From: SMAG-U1939 sp036376595
GTDB taxonomy: Bacteria > Chloroflexota > Ktedonobacteria > Ktedonobacterales > JADMIN01
Assembly: GCA_036376595.1 (NCBI GenBank)
Contig: DASVAA010000061.1
Span: 1 to 30,180 of the forward strand
Direction of reading: 5' to 3'
Length of the DNA: 30,180 bases
Below are positions 1-6,895 of the stretch, one piece after another. Position numbers and translations under genes: made by a program. The number at the start of each line of letters is the position of its first letter. Positions within the stretch are counted from its first letter, which is position 1. Under the pieces are notes generated by a model. The model saw only the letters and a program-made list of their open reading frames with translations, did no database searches and was not told the origin of the DNA.

Positions 1-525
1 CTCGACCACCTTTCCGGAGGCCGTCTGGTGCTGCCGGTGGGCCTGGGCGCGCTGGACGACGGCGGCTTCGGCAAGGTGGGCGAGCCAACGGACCGCAAGA
101 CGCGAGCGGAGCTGCTGGACGAGAGCCTCGATATCCTCACCGGGCTGTGGCCCGGCCGCCCGTTCAGCTACGTCGGCAAGCACTACCACCTGGACGAGAT
201 GACCTTCCTGCCGCCGCCAGTGCAGCAGCCGCGCATCCCGATCTGGGTCGTGGGCGCCTGGCCGCGCGAGAAGTCGCTGGCGCGGGCGCTGCGCTACGAC
301 GGCATCCTGCCCGACAAGCTCAACCCCGACGGCTCACGCGAGGAGATGACGCCCGACGACCTGCGCGCGCTGGCCAGCTACAGTGCCCAGCATCGCGGGC
401 CGGACGCGCCGCCCTTCGACATTATCATGGAGGGCGAGACGCCGGGCGACGATCCGGCGGCCGGGGCGGCGATCGTGCGGCCGTGGGCCGAGGCCGGCGC
501 GACCTGGTGGAACGAGTCGCGGTGA
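1..525 (+). CDS. LLM-class flavin-dependent oxidoreductase (5' partial)
   Basis: The reading frame is open from base 1, so the N-terminus lies outside the window; 174 codons are visible. The visible part begins LDHLSGGRLVLPVGLG, the characteristic strand of bacterial luciferase-like (LLM, F420/FMN-dependent) monooxygenases, and continues with LLDESLDILTGLWPGRPFSY and PRIPIWVVGAWP, both typical of the family's TIM-barrel. The family uses reduced flavin to oxidise small substrates; the substrate cannot be inferred. The frame stops at TGA 523-525 in NESR*GAM, but homologous-looking C-terminal sequence continues in frame to TAG at 589-591 (separate entry). The stop therefore looks like a premature TGA where family members often carry Trp. 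Family call is firm; completeness and function are uncertain. Confidence 0.88.
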   Translation, partial: LDHLSGGRLVLPVGLGALDDGGFGKVGEPTDRKTRAELLDESLDILTGLWPGRPFSYVGKHYHLDEMTFLPPPVQQPRIPIWVVGAWPREKSLARALRYDGILPDKLNPDGSREEMTPDDLRALASYSAQHRGPDAPPFDIIMEGETPGDDPAAGAAIVRPWAEAGATWWNESR

Positions 526-591
526 GGAGCGATGCAGGACACCGAGCTCGTGCGGGCGCGCATCCGGCAGGGGCCGCCGCGGATTGCGTAG
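526..591 (+). other. In-frame C-terminal continuation of the LLM oxidoreductase after TGA
   Basis: After TGA 523-525 the same frame reads GAMQDTELVRARIRQGPPRIA and then stops at TAG 589-591. The RARIRQGPPRI ending is, from memory, the usual C-terminus of this LLM subfamily, where the preceding residues are WG. A TGG-to-TGA change, low-level readthrough or a sequencing error would all explain it. An ATG at 532 could start this piece separately, but a 19-residue product is unlikely. Confidence 0.55.
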
Positions 592-723
592 GATCGCGCA
601 CGCGCTCCCGCCTGGTGGATGATCTACAATGGACTGGCAGCCAATGTGCGGTCAGTCCCGTGTGGACCACCCGCGAAGGCCCATCGCCGTGCCTTCCACA
701 CGCTGCAAAGGAGCGCCACTACC

Positions 724-1320
724 ATGCTTCAGGTCGAGACGCCGCTCGCCGATTTCGTCGCCGAGATCGAGGCGCTGGTCGCCGACGAGGAGGACCCGCA
801 CCGCATCACCGACGGCGTGCAGCGTCGCCTTGCGCACCTGCTGGCCGGACCGGACTTCCTCACGCCTGAGCAGTGCGAGCCGGACCCAACGCACTACCGC
901 TCGCACCTGCTGGCGGTCGCGCCCAGCCGCAGGTTCTCGGTGGTCGGCCTCGTCTGGCTGCCGGGGCAGGTGACGCCGATCCACGACCACATCTGCTGGT
1001 GCGTCGTCGGCGTACTGCAAGGGACCGAGCGCGAGCAGCGCTACGGCCTGCGCGCGGACGAGTCGGGGGCGCACTTCCTGGTGGCGGAGGGCGACGAGAC
1101 GTTGACCGCCGGCCATACGTGCGCTCTGATCCCGCCGCGGGAGAACATCCACCAGGTGCGCAACGCCGGCGACGACCTCGCCATCTCGCTGCACGTCTAC
1201 GGCGAGGACATCGGCGTCTATGGGTCGAGCATCAACCAGTGCTTTGACGAGCTGCCGGTGCGCGCGGAGGATGCCGGCGGCGGCGCGCCCATCGCGTGGC
1301 GGCGGATGGTCTGGAAGTAG
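724..1320 (+). CDS. Cysteine dioxygenase-like cupin metalloenzyme
   Basis: A 198-residue protein of the double-stranded beta-helix superfamily that includes type I cysteine dioxygenases and 3-mercaptopropionate dioxygenases. The metal-binding motif is visible as TPIHDHICWCVVGVLQG (HxH followed by the conserved glycine-rich turn), and a third histidine occurs in ENIHQVRN, as expected for a 3-His Fe(II) site. The likely role is oxygen-dependent oxidation of a small thiol to a sulfinate in the cytoplasm; the exact thiol cannot be read from sequence. The start at 724 is chosen because AAAGGAG lies at a good distance upstream and homology begins here; the frame remains open further upstream to 619, but that part looks non-coding. 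A TACAAT -10-like element lies at 625-630 without a clear -35. Confidence 0.85.
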   Translation: MLQVETPLADFVAEIEALVADEEDPHRITDGVQRRLAHLLAGPDFLTPEQCEPDPTHYRSHLLAVAPSRRFSVVGLVWLPGQVTPIHDHICWCVVGVLQGTEREQRYGLRADESGAHFLVAEGDETLTAGHTCALIPPRENIHQVRNAGDDLAISLHVYGEDIGVYGSSINQCFDELPVRAEDAGGGAPIAWRRMVWK

Positions 1321-1390
1321 CCGCCGGCCAAATCCGCTCCGGCACGCCCAACGAGCATGCGGGGCAGGTTGCGCACCGGCAGCCGTTCAC

Positions 1391-1963
1391 TCACTCGTCG
1401 CGCGGGGCGAGGCCGCCCTGCGTGCCGGCGAGGACTTCGTTGTGACCCAGGCCCAGCGTCTTGATCCAGCGCTGCTGGCCGAGGGTCAGGCCGATGAAGA
1501 ACCCCAGCTCGACCAATTGGGGATCGGTGAAGTGCTGATGCAGCTTCTCCCACAGAGCCTCGTCGGCGATGTCGGCGTTCCAGATGATCGCGCTGGTGTA
1601 GGTCAGCGCCGCCTTCTCGCGCTCGCTGAACTCGTCGGACTCCTCGAAGTGCAGCAGCTTGGCGTACTTCGCCTCAGGAATGCTCCCCGATCCGGACCGG
1701 ACCGACCGCTGCACCCCTCAGTACTCGCACTCGATGGATTGCGAGACGTAGACGCGGCACAGCTCTTTGAGAGCATGATCGAGCACGCCCGTGCGAAAGG
1801 TGGTCTGCCAGGCCTGCGAGAAGGCGCGGATGACCGCCGGCACATGCGCGCGGATCGCCTGGCTTTCGGGCCGCGGCGCGCCGTGCAGGCGGGCATCTTC
1901 CATATAGCCGAGGATCTCCGGGTCGGTGATGGCGGATAGGTCGGCATAGGGGATTCTGGGCAC
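1391..1963 (-). CDS. AhpD/carboxymuconolactone decarboxylase-like protein, candidate selenoprotein (CxxU)
   Basis: Two same-frame pieces (1963-1721 and 1717-1391) are separated only by TGA at 1720-1718 and together make one 190-residue CMD/AhpD-like protein. The first ends KELCRVYVSQSIECEY; the second continues GVQRSVR and ends LTLGQQRWIKTLGLGHNEV, both typical of the family. Relatives read CEYC-G-x-QRS, so the TGA sits exactly on the second redox cysteine: C79-E80-Y81-TGA82, with Glu67 upstream as in AhpD proton relays. A hairpin directly after the TGA resembles a bacterial SECIS (separate entry). I infer UGA decoding as selenocysteine, giving a peroxidase/thiol-redox enzyme. Alternatives are a nonsense mutation or sequencing error. 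GTG start at 1963 has AGAGGAG about 10 nt upstream; a promoter lies at 2045-2073. Confidence 0.75.
1677..1717 (-). promoter_or_regulatory. SECIS-like hairpin immediately downstream of in-frame TGA
   Basis: Read on the minus strand from the base after TGA, GGGGUGC (1717-1711) pairs fully, with two G-U pairs, with GCAUUCC (1683-1677). After an internal loop, CGGUCC (1704-1699) pairs with GGAUCG (1693-1688) and leaves the five-base loop GGUCC (1698-1694). Bacterial SECIS elements present a GGU-containing apical loop bound by SelB; in E. coli fdhF the loop begins 18 nt after UGA, here 19 nt. The fold was found by eye, and GC-rich DNA forms hairpins easily, so this is supportive rather than proof. 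Confidence 0.55.
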
Positions 1964-2044
1964 CTCGGCAGACTCCTCTCTCGCGACGCCACAATCGAGC
2001 GGCCAAACGTGCCGCAGTCGTGAGCAAACGATTGCTTGCGCGAC

Positions 2045-2073
2045 ATCGTAGCGTAAGGCGACTCATGCGTCAA
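2045..2073 (-). promoter_or_regulatory. Sigma70-type promoter of the AhpD-like gene
   Basis: On the minus strand TTGACG (2073-2068), a 17-nt spacer and TACGAT (2050-2045) form a good -35/-10 pair about 75 nt upstream of the GTG start. Just downstream, AGCAA-N4-TTGCT (2036-2023) is a small palindrome near the expected transcription start and may be an operator. Confidence 0.55.
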
Positions 2074-2181
2074 CTGGGGGGAAGGAGCAGGTTCCATCAA
2101 AACCGGGGAGCCGCGGCGTGGTCCAGCAGACTCATCGCCACGTGGAGCGCGTGGATGAAGGCGCGGTTGTCAGATCGATAG

Positions 2182-3831
2182 CTACGCGGCGCCCAGGTAG
2201 TCGATCAAGCACTCGATGCCTTCGCTGGCGCCCGTGACCTGGCGCAGCCGCCGCCCAAGCTGGCGCACCACCCACGCGCGTCCGGCCGGAGCGTCGCCGC
2301 GCAGCGCCGCGACCTCCGCCGCCGCCTCGCGCGCCCGATCGAGCACGTCGCCACGGCACAGGCCGAATCCTTCGACGTAGTGCAGCGCCGGCTCCTGGCG
2401 CGCCAGCCGTGCCGCTGGCAGCGCCACCCGCAGCGCGACGTCGTCTTCGGCGCAGCCGAGCAGATGCGCCAGCCGCGGCTCCGTCACGACGCCGGTGCGT
2501 AGCGCCTCGCCAATCGCGGCGCCCAGACGCGCCTCCTCCGCCTTACGCGCGACACCGGAGACCGCCGCATCGAGCAGCGTGGGCAGCGCCGCAGTGTCGC
2601 CCCGCTCGGCGTAGCGCAGCACCGGCAGCGAAGCGTCGTTGGTGGCGACCTGGACTGCATCCTCGCCCGCCGCCAGCGCCACCAGCGGCACGCGCCCTGC
2701 CAGACGCGCAAGCCCCTCACCTGCCATCGAGTCGGGCGGTATGACGACCAGCGGCACGTGCAGGCCGTCACGCGCGCAGGTGAAGAGCGCCGGCAGAACC
2801 GTCTCCGCGACCACCAGCGGACCCGCCGCACGCCGAAGCGTCCATCCGCCAACCGCTCCCGATCGGCGCAGCGCAGCGAACTCGGCGGCGAGCGCATCGG
2901 CTTGCTGCCATACCATCAGCAGGCCATCTAGCACGGCGCCGTCATCTGCACTCCCGTGAGAGTGGGCGCCGAGGTAGCTCAGCGTCTCGGCATCAAGGCG
3001 GAAGAGCCAGTCCTCGCCGGTCGGGTTGGCGACCACCGCCTCGGCAGAGCGTGCCGGCAGTCCGCACGCCAGCAGCGCTGAGAGCAGGCGCACGAGTCGC
3101 GCGCCGTTGCGCGCCCAGTTGTTCAGCGCATCCTGGCGGCCGTGGAGCACCAACTCGCGGCCACCGAGCGCGCCCTGCACACCCGCCAACCGGCACAACT
3201 CGCGGATCGTCTCCGGCCGCCGCGGCACACGGGCAAGGCTGACGCGCACAATCGAGGCGTTCGCCAGCAATGCGGCGGAGGTGGCGTAGTTGTAGCGCGC
3301 GATCACGTCGTCGCTGCTGGGCTGCGAGCCGCTGCGCACGAGGATCGCGTTGACCAGCGCGTCGAGGGTCAGCAGCGTTTCCAGCACGTCTGAGGCGGCG
3401 ATGCCCAGCTCCGCGGCGGCCGCGCGCAAGAAGGGCGCGCGCTCCTCGGCGCCAGCGAATCCAGGCAGCTCGGCGTTCACGCGGCGGTAGAGCCACAGGC
3501 GCAGGCTGCTGGCATCGGCAATGCCGCGCTCGGCCAGCGCCGCGCACTGCTCTGGCGCCAGCAGCTCGGCGAAGGTGCGCGCGCGGTAGCGGTAGCTCTC
3601 GCCCAGACAGGCGACAATGCAGCGCGCGAGCTTGTGGTCGCCGAAGAGCTGCACCACCACTTCGGCGTCGAGGTCGCGGCGGCGCCGGCCAAGCATGGAT
3701 TCGAGATACTTGACGGCCAGCTCGATGCGCGGCGCGAGCGTGCGGTCGCGCAGGAAGCGCGGATAGACCGTGCGCAGCCCGCCCTCACCGGAACGGCGCG
3801 TGGTCTTGCGCAGATCGCCGAGCCGAAGCAT
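2182..3831 (-). CDS. DUF790 family protein, Bax1-like XPB partner
   Basis: A 549-residue protein that I assign to DUF790, whose archaeal member Bax1 binds the XPB helicase and acts as a structure-specific nuclease. The N-terminal part (YPRFLRDRTLAPRIELAVKY, then a GRRRRDLDAEVVVQLFGDHK stretch) and the middle NNWARNGARLVRLLSALL fit the family pattern. The C-terminal third (PLVVAETVLPALFTCARDG, then VPLVVIPPDS) lies where the PD-(D/E)xK nuclease core is expected, but the usual lysine is not obvious, so activity is uncertain. The XPB-like helicase gene lies directly upstream on the same strand, which supports the assignment. Start at 3831 is chosen over the ATG at 3861 because AGGAGGAGG lies 6 nt upstream. 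Residues 1-10 of the longer form are not family-like. Confidence 0.72.
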   Translation of the reverse strand: MLRLGDLRKTTRRSGEGGLRTVYPRFLRDRTLAPRIELAVKYLESMLGRRRRDLDAEVVVQLFGDHKLARCIVACLGESYRYRARTFAELLAPEQCAALAERGIADASSLRLWLYRRVNAELPGFAGAEERAPFLRAAAAELGIAASDVLETLLTLDALVNAILVRSGSQPSSDDVIARYNYATSAALLANASIVRVSLARVPRRPETIRELCRLAGVQGALGGRELVLHGRQDALNNWARNGARLVRLLSALLACGLPARSAEAVVANPTGEDWLFRLDAETLSYLGAHSHGSADDGAVLDGLLMVWQQADALAAEFAALRRSGAVGGWTLRRAAGPLVVAETVLPALFTCARDGLHVPLVVIPPDSMAGEGLARLAGRVPLVALAAGEDAVQVATNDASLPVLRYAERGDTAALPTLLDAAVSGVARKAEEARLGAAIGEALRTGVVTEPRLAHLLGCAEDDVALRVALPAARLARQEPALHYVEGFGLCRGDVLDRAREAAAEVAALRGDAPAGRAWVVRQLGRRLRQVTGASEGIECLIDYLGAA

Positions 3832-3924
3832 CTGAACCTCCTCCTGAGTGCCCGCCAGCATCCCGTCTTGTCTAGCACGCCATTCTCGCCGCGGCCCATG
3901 AATCCGGCGGGCCTGGGAGAGATC

Positions 3925-4262
3925 AACCGCAGAGGACGCAGAGGGACGCAGAGGTTAGGGAGAGAAGGGGACGGAGAACGCGAAGGACGCGAAGGACGCG
4001 AAGAAGCTTGGAGAACTGTTGCAGCCGTTTCAGCAGGATCAATGTGCATATGCTGAGTAATATCCGCTACCATGAATCCTCGTCTGGCCTCTGCGCCCCT
4101 CTGCGCTCCTCTGCGCTCCTCTGCGCTCCTCTGCGCCCCTCTGCGGTTCCTCCTTCTCTTTCTCCTTCTGCTCTGCCCTCCGTTCCCTCCGTTCCCTCCG
4201 TTTCCTCTGTGGTGATTTTCTCTGCTCTCTCCTCCTCTGCGTCCTCTGCGTCCTCTGCGGTT
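3925..4262. repeat. Composite purine/pyrimidine repeat element with 20-bp perfect inverted ends
   Basis: The spacer between the helicase and DUF790 genes has identical inverted ends: AACCGCAGAGGACGCAGAGG at 3925-3944 and its exact complement at 4243-4262. Inside, short units are tandemly repeated: variants of ACGCAGAGG and GGACGCGAA on the left (3930-4005), CCTCTGCGCT-type 10-mers at 4088-4146, CCCTCCGTT-type 9-mers at 4177-4203 and CCTCTGCGT 9-mers at 4233-4257. The plus strand is purine-rich on the left and pyrimidine-rich on the right, with a unique centre at about 4010-4085. The right end overlaps the helicase TAA. Such 9-10-nt periodic intergenic sequence is known from several bacterial phyla; its mechanism of spread is unknown to me. 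No transposase is present. Confidence 0.8.
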
Positions 4263-5649
4263 ACTCCATCTCCCGTTTGCGGCGCGGGCGGCGGCGGCGC
4301 GCGGCGTTGCGCTCGGTGGTGCGGCGCGAGACCAGTTCGTAGAGCAGCGCCTCGCGCTGCTTGGGGCGGATCACGCGGCCCAGGCGCTGCACGTACTCGC
4401 GCACCGACGAGCTGCCGCTGGCGACGATCGCCAGGCTGGCGTCGGGCACGTCCACGCCCTCGTTGAGCACACGGCCGGTGACGAGCTTGGTGATCGCGCC
4501 GGAGCGGAAAGCGTCGAGGATCGCGCGGCGCTCGGCCGCTGGCGTGCGGTAGGTGATCGACGGCAGCAGCAGCGCCGTGCTGATGCGCTCGACCATATCC
4601 ACGTATTCGGAGAAGATGATCGCCTTCTCGCCGTGGTGGGTGCGCAGCAGCCGCTCGATGGTCCCGATCTTGGCGCCGGCGTTCATCGCCACCAGCCGCG
4701 CCTCGTGGTGGGCGCGCAGGGCGCGGCGGGCGTCGGCGTCGAAGCCGCTGCGGCGGATCAGCGCGGCGAACATGCCCGGCCCGTTGCCCAGCTCGCCACG
4801 GCGCGTGGCGAGATACCAGCGCCACTCGGCCATCAGCGTCTCGTAGCGCAGCTCCTCCTCCGGCGAGAGGTCCACGTACACCCGGCGCTCGGTGTAGGCG
4901 GCGATGTGGCGCGCCGCGGCTAGCGTCTCGGCGTCGCGCTCGAAGACCAGCGGACCGATCAGCGCATCCAGCTCGGCGTGCAGGCCATCGCTGCGCTCCA
5001 GGGTGGCGGAAAGCCCCAGGCGCCAGGGCGCGGCGCACTTGGCGGCAATGGCGCGGTAGGTCTGCGCCGGCAGGTGGTGGACCTCGTCGAAGATCAGCAG
5101 GCCGTAGCCGTCGAGTTTGCGGCGTGGCATCGCCGCCGAGTCGTAGGTGATCACCGTCAGCGGACCCGTGACGCGCTCGCCGCCGCCAATCGCGCCCACC
5201 TGCTCGCTCGGCACGCCCAGCCGCTCGGAGAGTCCCCCGCGCCATTGGCGCAGCAGGTCAATCGTCGGCACCACCACCAGCGTGCGCACGCCGAGCCGTG
5301 CAATGGCTTCGAAGGCGACGACGGTCTTGCCGGCGCCGGTCGGCAGCACGACGATGCCACGTCCGTTCGCGCGCAGCCAGGCGTCCACCGCCTCGCGCTG
5401 GTAGTCACGCGGCGTCAGGTCGAGCCGCACCGGCTCCGGCAGCGCGAAGGGCGCGCGTCGCTCGGCGGCCGGCAGCAGCGCGTCGGGATCGGGATCACCG
5501 GCACCCTCAGATGGCGACTCAGGGCTGTCGTTCTCACGTTCTTCGCCTTCGCCTTCGGCGGCGGCGTCGAGCGCGTCAAAGAGGTCTTCCTCCGGGGCGA
5601 TCTCGTCGCTCTGGGTGGCGTCGGTCACGTCGTCATTGGGGTTGGGCAT
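4261..5649 (-). CDS. XPB-like DEVH-box DNA helicase
   Basis: A 462-residue superfamily 2 helicase. After an acidic, low-complexity N-terminus (residues 1-60) come the Q-like region LTPRDYQREAVDAW, Walker A PTGAGKT (103-109), the DEVH box (188-191), motif III LSAT (213-216), a probable thumb-like insertion (about 240-325), motif V region LNEGVDVPDASL and motif VI YVQRLGRVIRPK (419-430). This order matches XPB/Rad25-type helicases, which unwind or translocate DNA in repair. The DUF790/Bax1-like gene follows on the same strand, so I infer a helicase-nuclease repair pair. The start at 5649 has GAGG about 10 nt upstream; ATGs at 5664 and 5724 are possible but lack good ribosome binding sites. The TAA stop lies in the inverted end of a repeat element, so the native C-terminus may have been altered; the tail is very Arg-rich. 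Confidence 0.88.
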   Translation of the reverse strand: MPNPNDDVTDATQSDEIAPEEDLFDALDAAAEGEGEERENDSPESPSEGAGDPDPDALLPAAERRAPFALPEPVRLDLTPRDYQREAVDAWLRANGRGIVVLPTGAGKTVVAFEAIARLGVRTLVVVPTIDLLRQWRGGLSERLGVPSEQVGAIGGGERVTGPLTVITYDSAAMPRRKLDGYGLLIFDEVHHLPAQTYRAIAAKCAAPWRLGLSATLERSDGLHAELDALIGPLVFERDAETLAAARHIAAYTERRVYVDLSPEEELRYETLMAEWRWYLATRRGELGNGPGMFAALIRRSGFDADARRALRAHHEARLVAMNAGAKIGTIERLLRTHHGEKAIIFSEYVDMVERISTALLLPSITYRTPAAERRAILDAFRSGAITKLVTGRVLNEGVDVPDASLAIVASGSSSVREYVQRLGRVIRPKQREALLYELVSRRTTERNAARRRRPRRKREME

Positions 5650-5850
5650 TAGGTGAGTCCTCATGCTAGAACATTTGTTTGTGTTGTACCGCACATGGGT
5701 ACTTAGCGCAAGTGCGGTGATCAATCCAGATGCGCGGGCACCTGCCTAGTGTGATATGCTCAAGACACCTTTGCCTCGTGAAACCTGGCTTCTCACGGGA
5801 GTCGCTTGCACACCAGCCGCACGCATATGCTTGCCAAAAGGAGGCTCGCG

Positions 5851-6291
5851 ATGTCAGCGGACTTTCGGATCACCGCGCGCGATGGCGCTCCCGTGGCGCT
5901 TGTGGAGATCAAGAATCGGCAGAACTTGTCGCCCGATGTCGCTATTCAATACCGCCGCAATCTCCTTGTTCATGGCGCGTTGCCGCGGTCGTCGTTCTTT
6001 CTTCTCCTTTCCCAGGATAGGGGCTATATCTGGAAAGACGCGAGCGCGACCGACTTGGACGCAGCGCCGACGCAGACGTTCCCCATGTCACACGTTGTAG
6101 AGCGTTATAGCTTGATACCCTCGGATGGCCGCTTGACGGGCACCGCATTCGCCTTGCTCGTGCTCCCGTGGCTCAATGATCTGAGTAGCGGAAGACGCGA
6201 CGACTGCCAGGAACCGGAGACATCTCTGGCTCAGACTGGCTTTCTCGATGCAATCCGAGGAGGACATGTCGAACTGGGAGTTGCGGCGTGA
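5851..6291 (+). CDS. Hypothetical protein with nuclease-like E-x-K motif, paired with PIN gene
   Basis: A 146-residue cytoplasmic protein of unrecognised named family. Residues 5-25 read FRITARDGAPVALVEIKNRQ, a beta-hairpin ending in an E-x-K motif that resembles the core of PD-(D/E)xK restriction-like folds. It is followed by RRNLLVHGALPRSSFFLLLSQD and GYIWKD, also reminiscent of small restriction-endonuclease-like proteins. I do not claim activity: only the E-x-K end of the motif is clear. The start at 5851 has AAAAGGAGG about 6 nt upstream. Its TGA overlaps the GTG of the downstream PIN-domain gene, so the two are translationally coupled and probably act together, possibly as a toxin-antitoxin or defence-like pair. 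The GC content is lower than in neighbouring genes, which may indicate transfer. Confidence 0.65.
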   Translation: MSADFRITARDGAPVALVEIKNRQNLSPDVAIQYRRNLLVHGALPRSSFFLLLSQDRGYIWKDASATDLDAAPTQTFPMSHVVERYSLIPSDGRLTGTAFALLVLPWLNDLSSGRRDDCQEPETSLAQTGFLDAIRGGHVELGVAA

Positions 6292-6893
6292 TCGTGTACG
6301 TCGAATTCAACTTCATGCTGGAGCTAGCGCTTGGACAGGAACAATCCGCCGCGGCTGAAGCGATCCTTGCGGGTGCCGAGCAAGGCAAGCTGATCCTTGC
6401 ATTCGCAGAGTTTGCGGTTAGTGAGCCATTTGCAACCTTGACTCAGCGGGGCAAGCGGCAATTGGAGTTGAGCAAGCGACTTGGAGAGGAGCTACGGCAA
6501 CTTCAACGCTCAAAGCCACATCAGCCGGCGATCTCAACCATTCTCACGGCGCCAGCAATCCTGAGCAGCGTCGCCCAAATCGAAGCGGACCGCCTACGTG
6601 GCACCGTGGAGCGTCTGTTGGCGAGCGGCACAGCCCTCCATCTCGACTCGGCGGCATTCAACGGTGCCGTCGCCTACCAATTGCTGTATCAGCTTGCGCC
6701 GCAGGATAGCATCATCTATGCGGTGGTCGTGGCAGATCTGCGCGCCCGTCCAAGTGGCGAGTCCAAGGTCTTCATCAGCCGTAATTGGAAGGACTTCCGA
6801 TCCCCTGACATCTTGGCCGAGCTGCAATCGCACAACTGCGCGTACGCCGAGAGTTTCGACGAGGGGTTGGCGCTCATCAATGCTCAGCCGTAG
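6288..6893 (+). CDS. PIN-domain-like protein
   Basis: A 201-residue protein opening MIVYVEFNFMLELALGQEQ, the first strand and helix of a PIN-like nuclease in which the usual first Asp is Glu (E6), as in a common subfamily reading VYVETNF. Further acidic positions are in VSEPF (E46), APQDSIIYA (D140) and the terminal FISRNWKDF (N166, D169), giving a plausible metal site. PIN domains cleave RNA, often as toxins; this one is longer than a VapC because of a helical insertion around residues 55-110. It overlaps the preceding E-x-K gene by 4 bp, and GGGAG sits about 8 nt before the GTG start. It converges on the histidine kinase gene with only 2 bp between stops. Function as toxin, antitoxin partner or housekeeping nuclease is open. 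Confidence 0.72.
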   Translation: MIVYVEFNFMLELALGQEQSAAAEAILAGAEQGKLILAFAEFAVSEPFATLTQRGKRQLELSKRLGEELRQLQRSKPHQPAISTILTAPAILSSVAQIEADRLRGTVERLLASGTALHLDSAAFNGAVAYQLLYQLAPQDSIIYAVVVADLRARPSGESKVFISRNWKDFRSPDILAELQSHNCAYAESFDEGLALINAQP

Positions 6894-6895
6894 GG

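Noticed and set aside
3925..4262. CRISPR array
   Set aside because: Units are 9-10 nt, adjacent and variable, with no 25-40-nt repeats separated by unique spacers and no cas genes.
4067..5245. 392-codon minus-strand ORF overlapping the helicase
   Set aside because: It is a second frame of the helicase gene that reads through the repeat element, giving a repetitive EDAEDAEE-type tail, which is an artefact.
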